NCBI RefSeq assembly: GCF_009765365.1
Contig: NZ_VTOM01000007.1
Location: 1 to 64,000 of the forward strand
Direction of reading: 5' to 3'
Source of the DNA: Antarcticirhabdus aurantiaca
Lineage (GTDB): Bacteria > Pseudomonadota > Alphaproteobacteria > Rhizobiales > Rhizobiaceae
Length of the DNA: 64,000 bases
Below, in pieces: positions 32,491-41,189 of the stretch. The notes beneath the pieces were generated by a model. The model was given only the letters and a program-made list of their open reading frames with translations, had not been told where the DNA came from and did no database searches. Position 1 is the stretch's first letter, and each line of letters starts with the position of its first letter. Both the position numbers and the translations under genes were made by a program.

Positions 32491-32991
32491 GTGAACAGGG
32501 ACATGGCGCTCGGGCTGATCGTGATGGCGGTCGCCGGCCTCTACATCCGCTCGGCCCTGGCGATCCCCGTCAGCTTCCTGGGCGACGCCATCGGGGCCGG
32601 CGGCGTGCCGCTGGTCCTCGGCTGGCTCCTAGCGCTGGCGGGGGCAGGGCTCTTCATCCACGCGCTCGTCGCCCGGCGAGCGCCCGCGACCGTGGCCGTC
32701 ACGGATCCCGAAGACGAGGTCGGCGGCGCCTTCGCCGACCCGCGGCACGCCGTTCTGAAGGCGGCGGGCGTCATCCTCATCGCCGCCGTCTTCCTGTTCG
32801 CGCTGCGGCCGCTCGGCTACGTGCCGGCCGTCGCGCTGCTTCTCGCGGCCCTTCTCGCCTATCAGGGCGTGCGGCTGCGGCCGGTCCAGCTCATCGTCGC
32901 GATCGGCGGAGCGCTCTGCCTCTGGGCCCTGTTCGACCTCGGCCTCGGCATCGATCTGCCCGACGGCACGCTCCTGCCCAACCTCTTCTGA
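32491..32991 (+). CDS. tctB: TctB small membrane subunit, copy 1
   Basis: A 166-residue protein from GTG 32491 (AAGGAGGGGAGATCC upstream) with four hydrophobic helices: ALGLIVMAVAGLYIRSALAI, VLGWLLALAGAGLFIHALVA, AAGVILIAAVFLFALRPLGY and VALLLAALLAYQG / GALCLWALFDLGLGI. This is the TctB four-helix layout. It sits between tctC and tctA. Confidence 0.88.
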   Translation: MNRDMALGLIVMAVAGLYIRSALAIPVSFLGDAIGAGGVPLVLGWLLALAGAGLFIHALVARRAPATVAVTDPEDEVGGAFADPRHAVLKAAGVILIAAVFLFALRPLGYVPAVALLLAALLAYQGVRLRPVQLIVAIGGALCLWALFDLGLGIDLPDGTLLPNLF

Positions 32992-33021
32992 CGCCTACTC
33001 CTTTCGGGACGCGCATCCACC

Positions 33022-34554
33022 ATGACGGACGTCATCCTCCAGAGCGTCGGCATGCTCGGCACCACCATGATCGTGCCGATGGCGATCCTCGGCATGGTGT
33101 GGGGCATCTTCGGAGGCGCCCTGCCGGGCATCTCGCCCTCCATCACCATGGCCCTCCTTCTGCCGCTGACCTACACGATGGAGCCGATCTCGGCCCTCGT
33201 CCTCCTCGCCTCGACCTATGTCGGCGCCGAATACGGCGGCTCCGTGCCCGCGATCCTCATCCGCACGCCCGGCACCAACGCCGCCGCGGCGACGATCATC
33301 GACGGCTACGAGATGAAGCGGAGGGGCCGGGGCAGCGAGGCGCTCGGCATCTCGCTCTGGTCGAGCTCGGTCGGCAACGTCGTCGGCATCCTGTGCCTCA
33401 TCCTGTTCACGGCGCCGCTCAGCCAGCTCGCCCTGTCGTTCCGGCCGACCACCTATTTCGCCCTCGGCGTCCTCGGCCTCAGCGTCATCGCGACCGTGTC
33501 CGAGGGGCTCCTGATCAAGGGCGTGATCTCCGCCTTGATCGGGCTCGCGATCGCGACGATCGGCACCGATCCGGTGTCCGGCGTCGCCCGCTTCACCCTC
33601 GGCAATCCCGACCTTCTCTCCGGCGTGCCGATCATCCTCGTCATGGTCGGGCTCTTCGCCGTCTCGGAAGTTCTCGACCAGATCGGCACGAAGGGAGCCT
33701 GGGAGCGCGCGCAGCCGTCCGGCTCGCGGCTGCGCCTGCCGGACTGGGCCGGGCAGAAGCGCATCACCAAGGCGAGCCTCATCGGTTCGGCGATCGGCGT
33801 CTTCTGCGGCATCATGCCGGGTGCCGGCGGCACCGTCGCCTCCTTCATGGCCTACAACGAGGCGCGCCGCTTCTCGCGCCATCCCGAAACCTTCGGCAAG
33901 GGGTCGGAAGAGGGCATCGCCGCGCCGGAGGCGGCCAACAATGCCGATGCGGGGGTCGGGCTGATCCCGCTCCTGTCCTTCGGCATCCCGGCGTCGAACT
34001 CCACCGCGATCCTTCTCGGCGGCTTCCTGATCCACGGCCTCATCCCGGGTCCCGTCCTCTTCGACCGCGATCCGACGCTGCTCTACGGCCTGTTCACCGG
34101 CCTCATCGTCGCGACGATCGCGCTGATCCCGGCGGCCTTCATGACGCTCTCGGTCTGCATCTGGCTGGTCAACCGCCCGAAGCCCTACCTGATGGCCTTC
34201 GTGCTCGCGCTCGTCTTCACCGGCGCCTATTCCGTCAACTTCTCGATCTTCGACCTCGGCCTCGTGCTCGCCGCCGGCGTGCTGGGCTTCGCCATGCGCT
34301 ATTTCGGCCTGCCGATGCTGCCGACGATCCTCGGCCTCGTGCTCGGCTACATGATCGAGGCCAACTACCGGCGCTCGCTCGTGATCTCCGGCGGCGACCA
34401 CTGGATCTTCCTCGAGGACCGGATCGCCGCCGTGTTCCTCGCTCTCGCCCTCATCTTCTTCGTCGGCTCGCTCGTCGCCGAGTTCCGCCAGCGCCGGCGG
34501 GCTCAGGCCCAGCCGGCCGGCTCCGCCACCGAACCCCGGGAACCCGCCCAATGA
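33022..34554 (+). CDS. tctA: TctA large membrane subunit, copy 1
   Basis: A 510-residue polytopic protein with about 11-12 helices. Family signatures include FGGALPGISPSITMALLLPL, ASTYVGAEYGGSVPAILIRT, then GVFCGIMPGAGGTVASFMAY and LSFGIPASNSTAILLGGFLI. It is the transmembrane channel of the tripartite tricarboxylate transporter. Its stop overlaps the start of the mmgE-type gene (ATGA). Confidence 0.93.
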   Translation: MTDVILQSVGMLGTTMIVPMAILGMVWGIFGGALPGISPSITMALLLPLTYTMEPISALVLLASTYVGAEYGGSVPAILIRTPGTNAAAATIIDGYEMKRRGRGSEALGISLWSSSVGNVVGILCLILFTAPLSQLALSFRPTTYFALGVLGLSVIATVSEGLLIKGVISALIGLAIATIGTDPVSGVARFTLGNPDLLSGVPIILVMVGLFAVSEVLDQIGTKGAWERAQPSGSRLRLPDWAGQKRITKASLIGSAIGVFCGIMPGAGGTVASFMAYNEARRFSRHPETFGKGSEEGIAAPEAANNADAGVGLIPLLSFGIPASNSTAILLGGFLIHGLIPGPVLFDRDPTLLYGLFTGLIVATIALIPAAFMTLSVCIWLVNRPKPYLMAFVLALVFTGAYSVNFSIFDLGLVLAAGVLGFAMRYFGLPMLPTILGLVLGYMIEANYRRSLVISGGDHWIFLEDRIAAVFLALALIFFVGSLVAEFRQRRRAQAQPAGSATEPREPAQ

Positions 34555-35951
34555 ACGCCATCGCCTCGCCCTCCGCCTCGACGGGATCGGCATCGCTGAC
34601 CGAGATCGTGGCGGGCGCGATCGCCCGCCTGTCGCCGGACGCCCTGCCGGAGGCCGTGTGCGACACGCTCGACCGGCTGCTTCTGGACTATGCTGGCCTA
34701 TGTGCCGCGGCGCGGGGCACCGACTACGTGGCCGCGCTGCTCTCGGCGGCCGGCGAGGGGAACTGCACGCTGATCGGCCACGGCCGCACCGCCGACGCCT
34801 ATTCCGCGGCGCTCCTCAACGGCACGGCGGCGCATGGCGAGGACTTTGACGACACCTTCGAGGGCGGCCCGATCCATTCGAGCGCGGTGGTCCTGTCGGC
34901 CGTGCTCGCGGCCTGCGAGGCGGAAGGGCGGACGGGGGCCGATGCGCGCCTCGGCGCGGCGGTCGGCATCGAGCTGATGTGCCGCCTGTCGCTGGTCGCG
35001 CCCAAGGCCATCCACAAGGCCGGCTTCCACCCGACGGCGGTGATCGGCGCGCTGGGCGCGGCCGCCGGCGTTTCCGCGGCGCTCGGACTTCCGGACAGCA
35101 AGATCGTCCAGGCGCTCGGGATCGCCGGCTCGATGGCATCGGGCATCATCGAGTACCTGAGCGACGGCTCTTCGACCAAGCGGCTGCACGCGGGCTGGGC
35201 GGCGCAGTCGGGCCTGCGCGCGGCCATGCTGGCGCGGGGCGGCTTCACCGGGCCGCGGCTCGTTCTGGAGGGCGAGCACGGCTTCTTCCACGCCTTCGCG
35301 CCGAGCGTGACGCCCGGCTTCACGCCGCTGACGGACGCCCTCGGCTCGCGCTGGCTCACGGAAGCCGTCGCGTTCAAGCCCTATGCCTGCGGGACGATGA
35401 CCCAGCCCTATGTCGACTGCGCGATCGAGCTCGCGAGCCGGGGTATCGCGGCCGAGGACATCGAGTCGATCGAGTGCGAGGTCGGCGAGGGAACGGTGCA
35501 CCGGCTCTGGGAGCCGCTCGCCCAGAAGCAGGTGCCGCCGACGCCCTATTTCGCCAAGTTCTCCTCGCCCTTCTGCATCGCCGTCGGCTTCGTGGCCGGG
35601 GCGGCGGGCCTTTCGCAGTTCACGGATGCTTCCGTGCGCGACCCGGCGGTTCTCGCGCTCGCGCGCAAGGTCCGCTACGTCGTGGATCCGGCCAATCCCT
35701 ATCCGAAGCGCTTCACCGGCCACGTCCGGGCGCTGCTCCGTTCCGGCGAAACGGTCGAGGTCCGCCGCGCCGACATGCGCGGCGGCGCGCACGATCCGCT
35801 GCCCACGGCCGAGATCCGCGACAAGTTCGAGCGCAATCTCGCCTATGGCGGGATCGCGCCGGAGGCTACGAGCCGCTGGGCCGAAGCCTGCGCCCAGCTC
35901 TTCGAGGCGACGGCGCCCGTGTCGCTGAAAGCCTTCGCGACCGCGGCCTGA
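34551..35951 (+). CDS. MmgE/PrpD family protein, copy 1
   Basis: A 466-residue protein, four-base overlap with tctA. Family landmarks: LDRLLLDYAGLCAAARGTDY, NGTAAHGEDFDDTFEGGPIH with the conserved D-F-D-D-T, HPTAVIGALGAAAGVSAALG and LHAGWAAQSGLRAAMLARGG, and AVAFKPYACGTMTQPYVDCA. MmgE/PrpD proteins dehydrate or isomerise hydroxy-polycarboxylates (2-methylcitrate, cis-aconitate decarboxylase relatives). In a TctCBA operon it likely works on the imported acid; substrate unknown. Confidence 0.9.
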   Translation: MNAIASPSASTGSASLTEIVAGAIARLSPDALPEAVCDTLDRLLLDYAGLCAAARGTDYVAALLSAAGEGNCTLIGHGRTADAYSAALLNGTAAHGEDFDDTFEGGPIHSSAVVLSAVLAACEAEGRTGADARLGAAVGIELMCRLSLVAPKAIHKAGFHPTAVIGALGAAAGVSAALGLPDSKIVQALGIAGSMASGIIEYLSDGSSTKRLHAGWAAQSGLRAAMLARGGFTGPRLVLEGEHGFFHAFAPSVTPGFTPLTDALGSRWLTEAVAFKPYACGTMTQPYVDCAIELASRGIAAEDIESIECEVGEGTVHRLWEPLAQKQVPPTPYFAKFSSPFCIAVGFVAGAAGLSQFTDASVRDPAVLALARKVRYVVDPANPYPKRFTGHVRALLRSGETVEVRRADMRGGAHDPLPTAEIRDKFERNLAYGGIAPEATSRWAEACAQLFEATAPVSLKAFATAA

Positions 35952-35980
35952 TCGGCCGATCCGGTTCCGGGAGGCGGACC

Positions 35981-37003
35981 TTGCCTGCGCGGAGCGTTGC
36001 CTTCTTCTGTGGGGCGATGGCGGCTTCGGTCGCCGGGGCGGAAGCCTTCCGGCTCCTCGACGTGCCGCTCGCCCTGATCCTGGGTTCGCTCGTCGGCGCG
36101 GCGCTGTTCGCCAATCTCGTCGGGCCTTTCGCCGGCGCCGCGATCCTGCGGCGCGTCGGACAGCTCGTCGTCGGCACGGCTGTCGGAGCGCTTCTGACTG
36201 GCGACGTTCTCGGCATCCTCGGCGCCAACATCCTCCTGATGGTGGCGCTGGCCCTCGCCGCCAACCTCCTCGGGCTGCTGATCGCTTTTCCCATGGGTCG
36301 CCTCGCGGGCATCGACCGGCTGACGGCCGTGCTCTCCTGCCTGCCCGCCGGCATGGCGGAGATGTCGTCCCTGGCGCGCGAGGTCGGCGCGGACGAGACG
36401 GCCGTCGCGGTGGCGCACTCGCTGCGCGTGATCCTCGTCGTCGTGTCGCTACCGTTGCTTCTCGGCAGCCTCGACGCGCCCGAGGCGCGGGCTCCGGAGC
36501 TATGGGAGGCGGACCCCGGCTTTCTCGTGGTGCTCGTCGCGGGCGGGCTTCTCGCCGCGGCGGCGCGCCGGCTCGGCGCCCTGAACCCCTGGGTCATCGC
36601 GCCGATGGCGCTCGGCCTCCTTCACGCCGGGCTCAATGGCCCGGTGCCCGCCGTGCCGGGGCCGCTTCTTTGGTTCGCGGAGATCGCGATCGGCGCCTCG
36701 CTCGGCGCGCGCTTCCAGGTCGACCGGCTCGCCCGCCTGCCGCGCGTCGCGGCAGCGAGCCTTCTGGCCGCGGTCGTCCTCATCGCCGCCATGGCCGGTG
36801 GGGCGGCGAGCCTCGCCGCGGCCGTGTCGGGGCTCGACTGGCGCACGCTCGTGCTCGCCGCCGCGCCCGGCGGGCTCGGGGAGATGATCGCCTCCGCCAA
36901 GGCCCTCGGCCTCGGCGCGTCGCTCGTCGCGGGCTTCCAGTTCGTGCGCTCGGCGCTGACGAACCTCGTCGCGCCGGCCCTGATCAAGCGCTGGATGACG
37001 TGA
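35981..37003 (+). CDS. AbrB-type membrane protein, copy 1
   Basis: A 340-residue protein from TTG 35981 (GGGAGGCGGACC upstream) with about ten helices and the two-fold AbrB_dup repeat: LILGSLVGAALFANLVGPFA ... VGQLVVGTAVGALLTGDVLG and AEIAIGASLGARFQVDRLAR ... LAAAPGGLGEMIASAKALGL. Both halves carry the G-G/P-A-G-x-x-E-M motif. The family is named AbrB or ammonia monooxygenase in databases but is a transporter-like membrane protein of unknown role, often found with Tct systems. Ends the first operon, convergent with pdxA. Confidence 0.85.
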   Translation: MPARSVAFFCGAMAASVAGAEAFRLLDVPLALILGSLVGAALFANLVGPFAGAAILRRVGQLVVGTAVGALLTGDVLGILGANILLMVALALAANLLGLLIAFPMGRLAGIDRLTAVLSCLPAGMAEMSSLAREVGADETAVAVAHSLRVILVVVSLPLLLGSLDAPEARAPELWEADPGFLVVLVAGGLLAAAARRLGALNPWVIAPMALGLLHAGLNGPVPAVPGPLLWFAEIAIGASLGARFQVDRLARLPRVAAASLLAAVVLIAAMAGGAASLAAAVSGLDWRTLVLAAAPGGLGEMIASAKALGLGASLVAGFQFVRSALTNLVAPALIKRWMT

Positions 37004-37013
37004 AGCGCAGCCG

Positions 37014-38036
37014 TCAGGCCGCCGCCTTCTCGCGCTGAGCGCGCGACACGAGGCGCGCGGCGAGCCGGATCGCCGCCTCGATCGCGCCGGTCGAGGCGAC
37101 GCCGCGCCCGACGATGTCGAAGGCCGTGCCGTGGGCCGGCGTCGTGAACACGATCGGCAGGCCCGCGGTGATGGTGATGCCGCGGTTGAAGCCCTTCAGC
37201 TTCGTCGCGATCTGGCCTTGGTCGTGATACATCGCGACGACACCGTCGAAGGCGCCGGCAAAGGCCTTGATGTAGATCGTGTCGGAGGGGAACGGCCCTT
37301 CCACCGCGTAGCCCTTCGCCCGCATCTCCTCGACGGCGGGGCGGATCACGTCGATCTCCTCGCGGCCGAACAGGCCGTTCTCGCCGCCATGCGGGTTGAG
37401 CGCGCAGACGCCGACGCGCGGGCGCTCGATGCCGGCCTTCTCCATCATCGTCGCCGACAGTTCGATCGCCTCGCGGATGGCCGGCCCGGTGACGCCGTCC
37501 AGCGCCTCGCGCAGCGACTGGTGGCCGGTGACGCGCGACATCCACTGGTCGTCGAGGACGTTCATCTCGGAGAAGTAGCCCTCGTGCCCGAGGAGGTGGG
37601 CGAACATCTTGTGCTCGTCGGGAAAGCGCCAGCCGCCGTCGAACATGGCCCGCTTGTTGAGCGGCGCGAACGACACCGCCTCGACCTCGCCGGCCTTGGC
37701 GAAGTCGATCGCCCGCGCCAGCGTGTCTCCGGTCAGCCGTCCGCTTTCCGTCGACGCGATCCCCGGCGGGAAGTCGGCCGGGTCGGTGTTGCGAAGATCG
37801 ACGATCGGAACCGCGACGTCCGACCAGTCGGCGGCTGCGGGGCTTTCCACCGGCGCCAGCGGAAAGGACACGCCGGCCTGGCGCATGCCGAGCTCGACGA
37901 CGCGCGCATCGCCGACGAGGACGAGCCGCGCGGCATCGCGCAGCCGCCCGTCGGAGAGGATCCGGGCGGTGATCTCCGGGCCGATGCCGGTGCAGTCGCC
38001 GGGCGTCAGCGCGATGACGGGAAGGGATGCGGACAT
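37014..38036 (-). CDS. PdxA family dehydrogenase (PdxA2-like)
   Basis: A 340-residue protein with LPVIALTPGDCTGIGPEITA at the N-terminus, VSFAPLNKRAMFDGGWRFPD, the conserved ALNPHGGENGLFGREEIDV and MYHDQGQIATKLKGFNRGIT. These are metal- and substrate-binding motifs of 4-hydroxythreonine-4-phosphate dehydrogenase. The catabolic context, next to an SDR and Tct genes, points to a PdxA2-type enzyme acting on a phosphorylated four-carbon sugar acid rather than vitamin B6 synthesis. Gap of 18 bp to the upstream SDR gene suggests one operon under motif site 2. Confidence 0.88.
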   Translation of the reverse strand: MSASLPVIALTPGDCTGIGPEITARILSDGRLRDAARLVLVGDARVVELGMRQAGVSFPLAPVESPAAADWSDVAVPIVDLRNTDPADFPPGIASTESGRLTGDTLARAIDFAKAGEVEAVSFAPLNKRAMFDGGWRFPDEHKMFAHLLGHEGYFSEMNVLDDQWMSRVTGHQSLREALDGVTGPAIREAIELSATMMEKAGIERPRVGVCALNPHGGENGLFGREEIDVIRPAVEEMRAKGYAVEGPFPSDTIYIKAFAGAFDGVVAMYHDQGQIATKLKGFNRGITITAGLPIVFTTPAHGTAFDIVGRGVASTGAIEAAIRLAARLVSRAQREKAAA

Positions 38037-38054
38037 GGCTTCGGCTCCGTGGGT

Positions 38055-38819
38055 TCAGGGAAGAAAGGCGCCGCCGTTGACGTGGATCGTCTGGCCGGTG
38101 ACGTAGCGAGCCTGCGGCCCGCACAGGAACAGGACCGCGGCGGCCACCTCCTCGGGCGTGCCGCGCCGGCCGAGCAGCGTCGAATGGGTCGCGTGGTGGC
38201 TCGGAGCGGCGGGCGAGGAGGCCGAGCCGCGCTGCGTCTCGATGAGGCCGGGCGAGACGAGGTTCACCGTCACGCCGCTGGTGCCCAGCTCGTGCGCCAG
38301 CGCCTTGGTCAGCCCGTCGAGCCCCGCCTTGGCGGCGACGACGTGGGCGCGGTTGCGCGCGCCGGTATAGGCGGTGAGCCCGCCGATGTTGACGATCGCG
38401 CCCGCGCCGCCGGCCACGAGATGGGGCACCGCGGCGCGCGCGAGCAGGAAGGGGCCGTCGAGCGCCGTCGCCATCACCGCGCGCCAGTCGTCAAAGGTCG
38501 TCTCCAGCAGCGGGGTTTCGCGGCGCACGGCCGCGTTGTTCACGAGGATGTCGAGGCGGCCGAGCCGCTCCGCCGTCTCAGCAACGAGGCGCGCCGCGTC
38601 GGCCTCGTTTCCGACGTCGCCGAGGAGCGCGAGGCCGCGCGTCCCCAGCGCCGCGATCTCGCCCGCGACGGCTTCGGCGGCTGTCCGGTCGCTGCGCGCC
38701 GCCACCGCGACGTCGGCGCCGGCTTCGGCGAGCGCCAGCGCGATGGCGCGGCCGATGTTGCGCGCGCCGCCGGTCACGAGCGCGACGCGGCCGGCGAGCG
38801 GCTTGGCGGCTTCGGTCAT
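38055..38819 (-). CDS. SDR family oxidoreductase with atypical active site, copy 1
   Basis: A 254-residue short-chain dehydrogenase. The cofactor motif is VALVTGGARNIGRAIALALA (T-G-x-x-x-N-I-G variant), with LVNNAAVR and the C-terminal GGTPEEVAAAVLFL / VTGQTIHVNGG typical of the classical group. At the catalytic site the sequence is NIGGLTAYTGARNRAHVVAA followed by KAGL: the usual Y-x-x-x-K tyrosine is replaced by Val and the preceding Ser by Gly-Gly. It may use another residue or have a non-redox or binding role. Leads a two-gene operon with pdxA. Confidence 0.85.
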   Translation of the reverse strand: MTEAAKPLAGRVALVTGGARNIGRAIALALAEAGADVAVAARSDRTAAEAVAGEIAALGTRGLALLGDVGNEADAARLVAETAERLGRLDILVNNAAVRRETPLLETTFDDWRAVMATALDGPFLLARAAVPHLVAGGAGAIVNIGGLTAYTGARNRAHVVAAKAGLDGLTKALAHELGTSGVTVNLVSPGLIETQRGSASSPAAPSHHATHSTLLGRRGTPEEVAAAVLFLCGPQARYVTGQTIHVNGGAFLP

Positions 38820-38919
38820 GGGGTCGTCCCTTTGTTGGTGATCCGCGCGCGGCCGGCCGGCGAGCCATGCGTCCTCGGCAAGGCTGGGCCGCGCCGCAGC
38901 ATCTTTGTGGTGCAGTGCA

Positions 38920-38933
38920 AATTGTCTACAGAC
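38920..38933. promoter_or_regulatory. Locus motif site 2 before the SDR-pdxA operon
   Basis: AATTGTCTACAGAC keeps the AATTGTC-N-ACAG half of site 1. It lies about 100 bp upstream of the SDR start (minus strand) and 42 bp upstream of a small plus-strand gene, so could serve either. Confidence 0.55.
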
Positions 38934-38974
38934 GGCGCGACCCGCCCGATCGTTTCACAACCGAGCCTTCGCCC

Positions 38975-39166
38975 ATGTCGTCCATCGCTGCCACCGCCGT
39001 TCCGGTTCGCCGGGCCCGCACCCGCCGCTTCCGCCTCCGCACCCTCGTCAGCGCGTTCTGGGCGGCGCAGCGCATGGCGCTCGCGCTCGAGTCGAACCGC
39101 CGTCCGAACGACCTGGACCTTCAGGTGCTCGGCATCGCGCCGGGCGCCTTCGACCGGGCGCGCTGA
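38975..39166 (+). CDS. Small basic protein (63 aa), DUF1127-like
   Basis: MSSIAATAVPVRRARTRRFR leads into LRTLVSAFWAAQRMALALES and NRRPNDLDLQVLGIAPGAFD. The helix with conserved Trp followed by L-x-x-L-G-I-x-x-x-x-F resembles DUF1127-like small proteins though the usual R-x-L-x-D-I-G core is diverged. It is followed by a strong terminator, which supports an expressed monocistronic unit. Confidence 0.6.
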   Translation: MSSIAATAVPVRRARTRRFRLRTLVSAFWAAQRMALALESNRRPNDLDLQVLGIAPGAFDRAR

Positions 39167-39217
39167 GCCGAGCCGGCCGACGCGCCGGCGCTCGGATCGA
39201 CGATGTGTTTTCCGAGA

Positions 39218-39245
39218 AAGCGCCGGCTCATCCCGGCGCTTTTTG
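39218..39245 (+). terminator. Rho-independent terminator
   Basis: AAGCGCCGG (39218-39226) and CCGGCGCTT (39233-39241) form a 9-bp stem with a six-base loop, followed by a T run. It ends the small basic protein gene and lies between it and the convergent gntR. Confidence 0.85.
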
Positions 39246-39261
39246 CTGACCGCTTCGCCGC

Positions 39262-39966
39262 TCAGCTCGACAAGCGGCGGGGCGGCGGATCGATCGAGGC
39301 GAGCAGGCGCTTCTTGGCCCGGTCGACGTGCCGCCAATGCGTGATGAAGGCCCGCTCGCCGTCGCCCGAGGCGAGCGCGTCCACCATTTCCCGATGCTCC
39401 CGGTTCGACACGGCGAGACCGCCGCCCTGAACCAGGCTGCGCGCCCGGAAGAGATGGAGCTTGTCGACGAAGCGCCGGTATTCCGCGGCGAGCGTCTTGT
39501 TGCCCGCCGAATCGACGATGAAGCTGTGGAAGGCGAGGTTCACCGGATAATAGGCGTCGAACTCGCCCGATTCCGCCAGCTTGTCCATGTCCGTGATGAA
39601 GCCGGTGAGGCGCGCCAGGATCTCGTCGGTCATGTGCTCGGCGAGAAGACGGCCGGCCTGGCCGAACAAGGCCGAGCGCACGTCGTAGATCTCGACGGCT
39701 TCTTCCGTCGACAAGCGCCGCACGAAGACGCCGCGGTTGCGCACGACCTCGACGAGGCCCTTGGCCTCCAGGCTCCGCGTCGCTTCGCGAATGGGCCCGC
39801 GGCTGGTGCCGAAGCGGTTGGCGAGGTGGATCTCGTTGATCCGCGAGCCCGGTTCGAGCTCGCCCGTGAGGATCAAGCGCTCGATCTCCCGCACCAGCGC
39901 GCTGGCGAGGGACACGCTCTTCACGACCGAAAGATCGTCCACATGCCTGGATGTTGTCGAGCTCAT
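39262..39966 (-). CDS. GntR family regulator, FCD subfamily
   Basis: A 234-residue protein from ATG 39966 (an earlier ATG at 39996 overlaps the operator and is less likely). The GntR winged helix is SLASALVREIERLILTGELE, EIHLANRFGTSRGPIREATR; the FCD effector domain follows with metal-type histidines in FHSFIVDSAGNKTLAAEYRR and REHREMVDALASGDGERAFI. FCD-type regulators sense organic acids and usually repress catabolic genes. Site 3 of the locus motif lies just before its start, so it probably controls itself and the five other site-bearing promoters. Confidence 0.92.
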   Translation of the reverse strand: MSSTTSRHVDDLSVVKSVSLASALVREIERLILTGELEPGSRINEIHLANRFGTSRGPIREATRSLEAKGLVEVVRNRGVFVRRLSTEEAVEIYDVRSALFGQAGRLLAEHMTDEILARLTGFITDMDKLAESGEFDAYYPVNLAFHSFIVDSAGNKTLAAEYRRFVDKLHLFRARSLVQGGGLAVSNREHREMVDALASGDGERAFITHWRHVDRAKKRLLASIDPPPRRLSS

Positions 39967-39979
39967 CGCCGATACGCCG

Positions 39980-39996
39980 ATTGTTGACAGTATCAT
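39980..39996. promoter_or_regulatory. Locus motif site 3 before gntR
   Basis: ATTGTTGACAGTATCAT, ending 13 bp upstream of the gntR start codon on the minus strand. Core TGTTGACAG matches the locus consensus TGTNNACAG. The position fits autoregulation. Confidence 0.6.
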
Positions 39997-40086
39997 GCGT
40001 TATGGGCAAGCCGGCGCCCCGGCGCAACGGCTGCCCGTCCGCATCCGCTGCAATTGGAGAGCGAATGGTGCCGGCCTGCCGCATGC

Positions 40087-41175
40087 TCACGCCGCAGCCC
40101 GGCCTTCTGCCGCCATGCCGTCCATGATGCCGCGCTCCATGTCGGCCGTGCCGCCCGTGCCGCGGATGTCGCCGGTGCGCGTGTCCGGCCGCGACACGGC
40201 GTGGACGAGGCCCCGCTCCATGCGCGCGGCGGCTTCCACGGCCTGGGGAAGGCCGCGCCGGCGGCCGAGCCAGTCGAGCAGCATCCGGGTCGATTCGATC
40301 ATGGCGTAGGGGTTGGCGATGCCGCGGCCGGCGATGTCGGGCGCCGAGCCGTGCGTCGCCTGCGCCATGGCGATGTTGCCGCGGCCCACGCAAAGGCCCG
40401 GCGCCATGCCGAGGCCGCCGACGAGACCCGCCGCCTCGTCGGTGAGGATGTCGCCGAACATGTTCGTCGTCACCACCACGTCGAAGCGCTGCGGCTCGCG
40501 CACCAGCTTCATGGCGAAGGTGTCGACGATCACCTCGTCGACTTCGACGTCCGGGAAGGCTTGTGCCGCCTTGTGGCACTCCTCGACGAACATGCCGCAG
40601 CCCAGCTTGAACACGGTGTTCTTGTGGACCACGGTCAGCTTCCGCCGCCGCGACTGCGCCAGCGCCAGCGCGGCTTCCGCCACCTTGCGGCTGCCGGTGC
40701 GGGAGATCACGCGCACCGAGATCGTCATCTCGTCGCTCGGGCGGAACTCGCCCGACCCGGCGACGACGTTGCGGTCCGGCTGGAAGCCCTCGTTGTTCTC
40801 CCGCACGATCACGAGGTCGACGTCGTCGTAGAGGCAGCCGATGTCCGGAAAGGAGCGGGTCGGCCGGATGTTGGCGAAGAGGTCGAAGTTCTTGCGCAGG
40901 ATCGGATGCGGGTTCACCGCCTCCGGCACCTTCGGATAGGCCTGGTGGCCGATCGGCCCGAGGATCCAGCCGTCGAGCGTTTCCAGCGTGCCGAGAAGGT
41001 CGAAGGGCATGGTGTGGCCGTGCTCGTCGAGAGCGCGCCGGCCGATCGGCAGGAAGCGCCAGTCGATTTCGAGACCGCTCGCCCGCGCCGCGGCCTCGGC
41101 TACGCGCTGGGCGGCGGGAACGATCTCGTGGCCGATGTCGTCGCCTTCGAGAACGCCGAGTGTCAGATGTGCCAT
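40087..41175 (-). CDS. Isopropylmalate/tartrate dehydrogenase-like, copy 2
   Basis: A 362-residue member of the isocitrate/isopropylmalate dehydrogenase superfamily: LTLGVLEGDDIGHEIVPAAQ, the VIVRENNEGFQPDRNVVAGS loop, TVVHKNTVFKLGCGMFVEE and the metal site DVVVTTNMFGDILTDEAAGL. It lacks the D-H-I-S-L-W-G signature of copies 1 and 3, and G-P-I-G-H-Q-A-Y-P replaces it, so it acts on a different substrate. Last structural gene of the minus operon mmgE-abrB-SDR-mmgE-dehydrogenase, with gntR 121 bp downstream. Confidence 0.85.
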   Translation of the reverse strand: MAHLTLGVLEGDDIGHEIVPAAQRVAEAAARASGLEIDWRFLPIGRRALDEHGHTMPFDLLGTLETLDGWILGPIGHQAYPKVPEAVNPHPILRKNFDLFANIRPTRSFPDIGCLYDDVDLVIVRENNEGFQPDRNVVAGSGEFRPSDEMTISVRVISRTGSRKVAEAALALAQSRRRKLTVVHKNTVFKLGCGMFVEECHKAAQAFPDVEVDEVIVDTFAMKLVREPQRFDVVVTTNMFGDILTDEAAGLVGGLGMAPGLCVGRGNIAMAQATHGSAPDIAGRGIANPYAMIESTRMLLDWLGRRRGLPQAVEAAARMERGLVHAVSRPDTRTGDIRGTGGTADMERGIMDGMAAEGRAAA

Positions 41176-41189
41176 AGGGTCCGCTTCCC

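Noticed and set aside
33099-34550. Long plus-strand frame upstream of and in frame with the mmgE-1 gene
   Set aside because: It covers tctA in another frame; the product is Arg/Pro-rich. The real mmgE start is ATG 34551 in the ATGA overlap.
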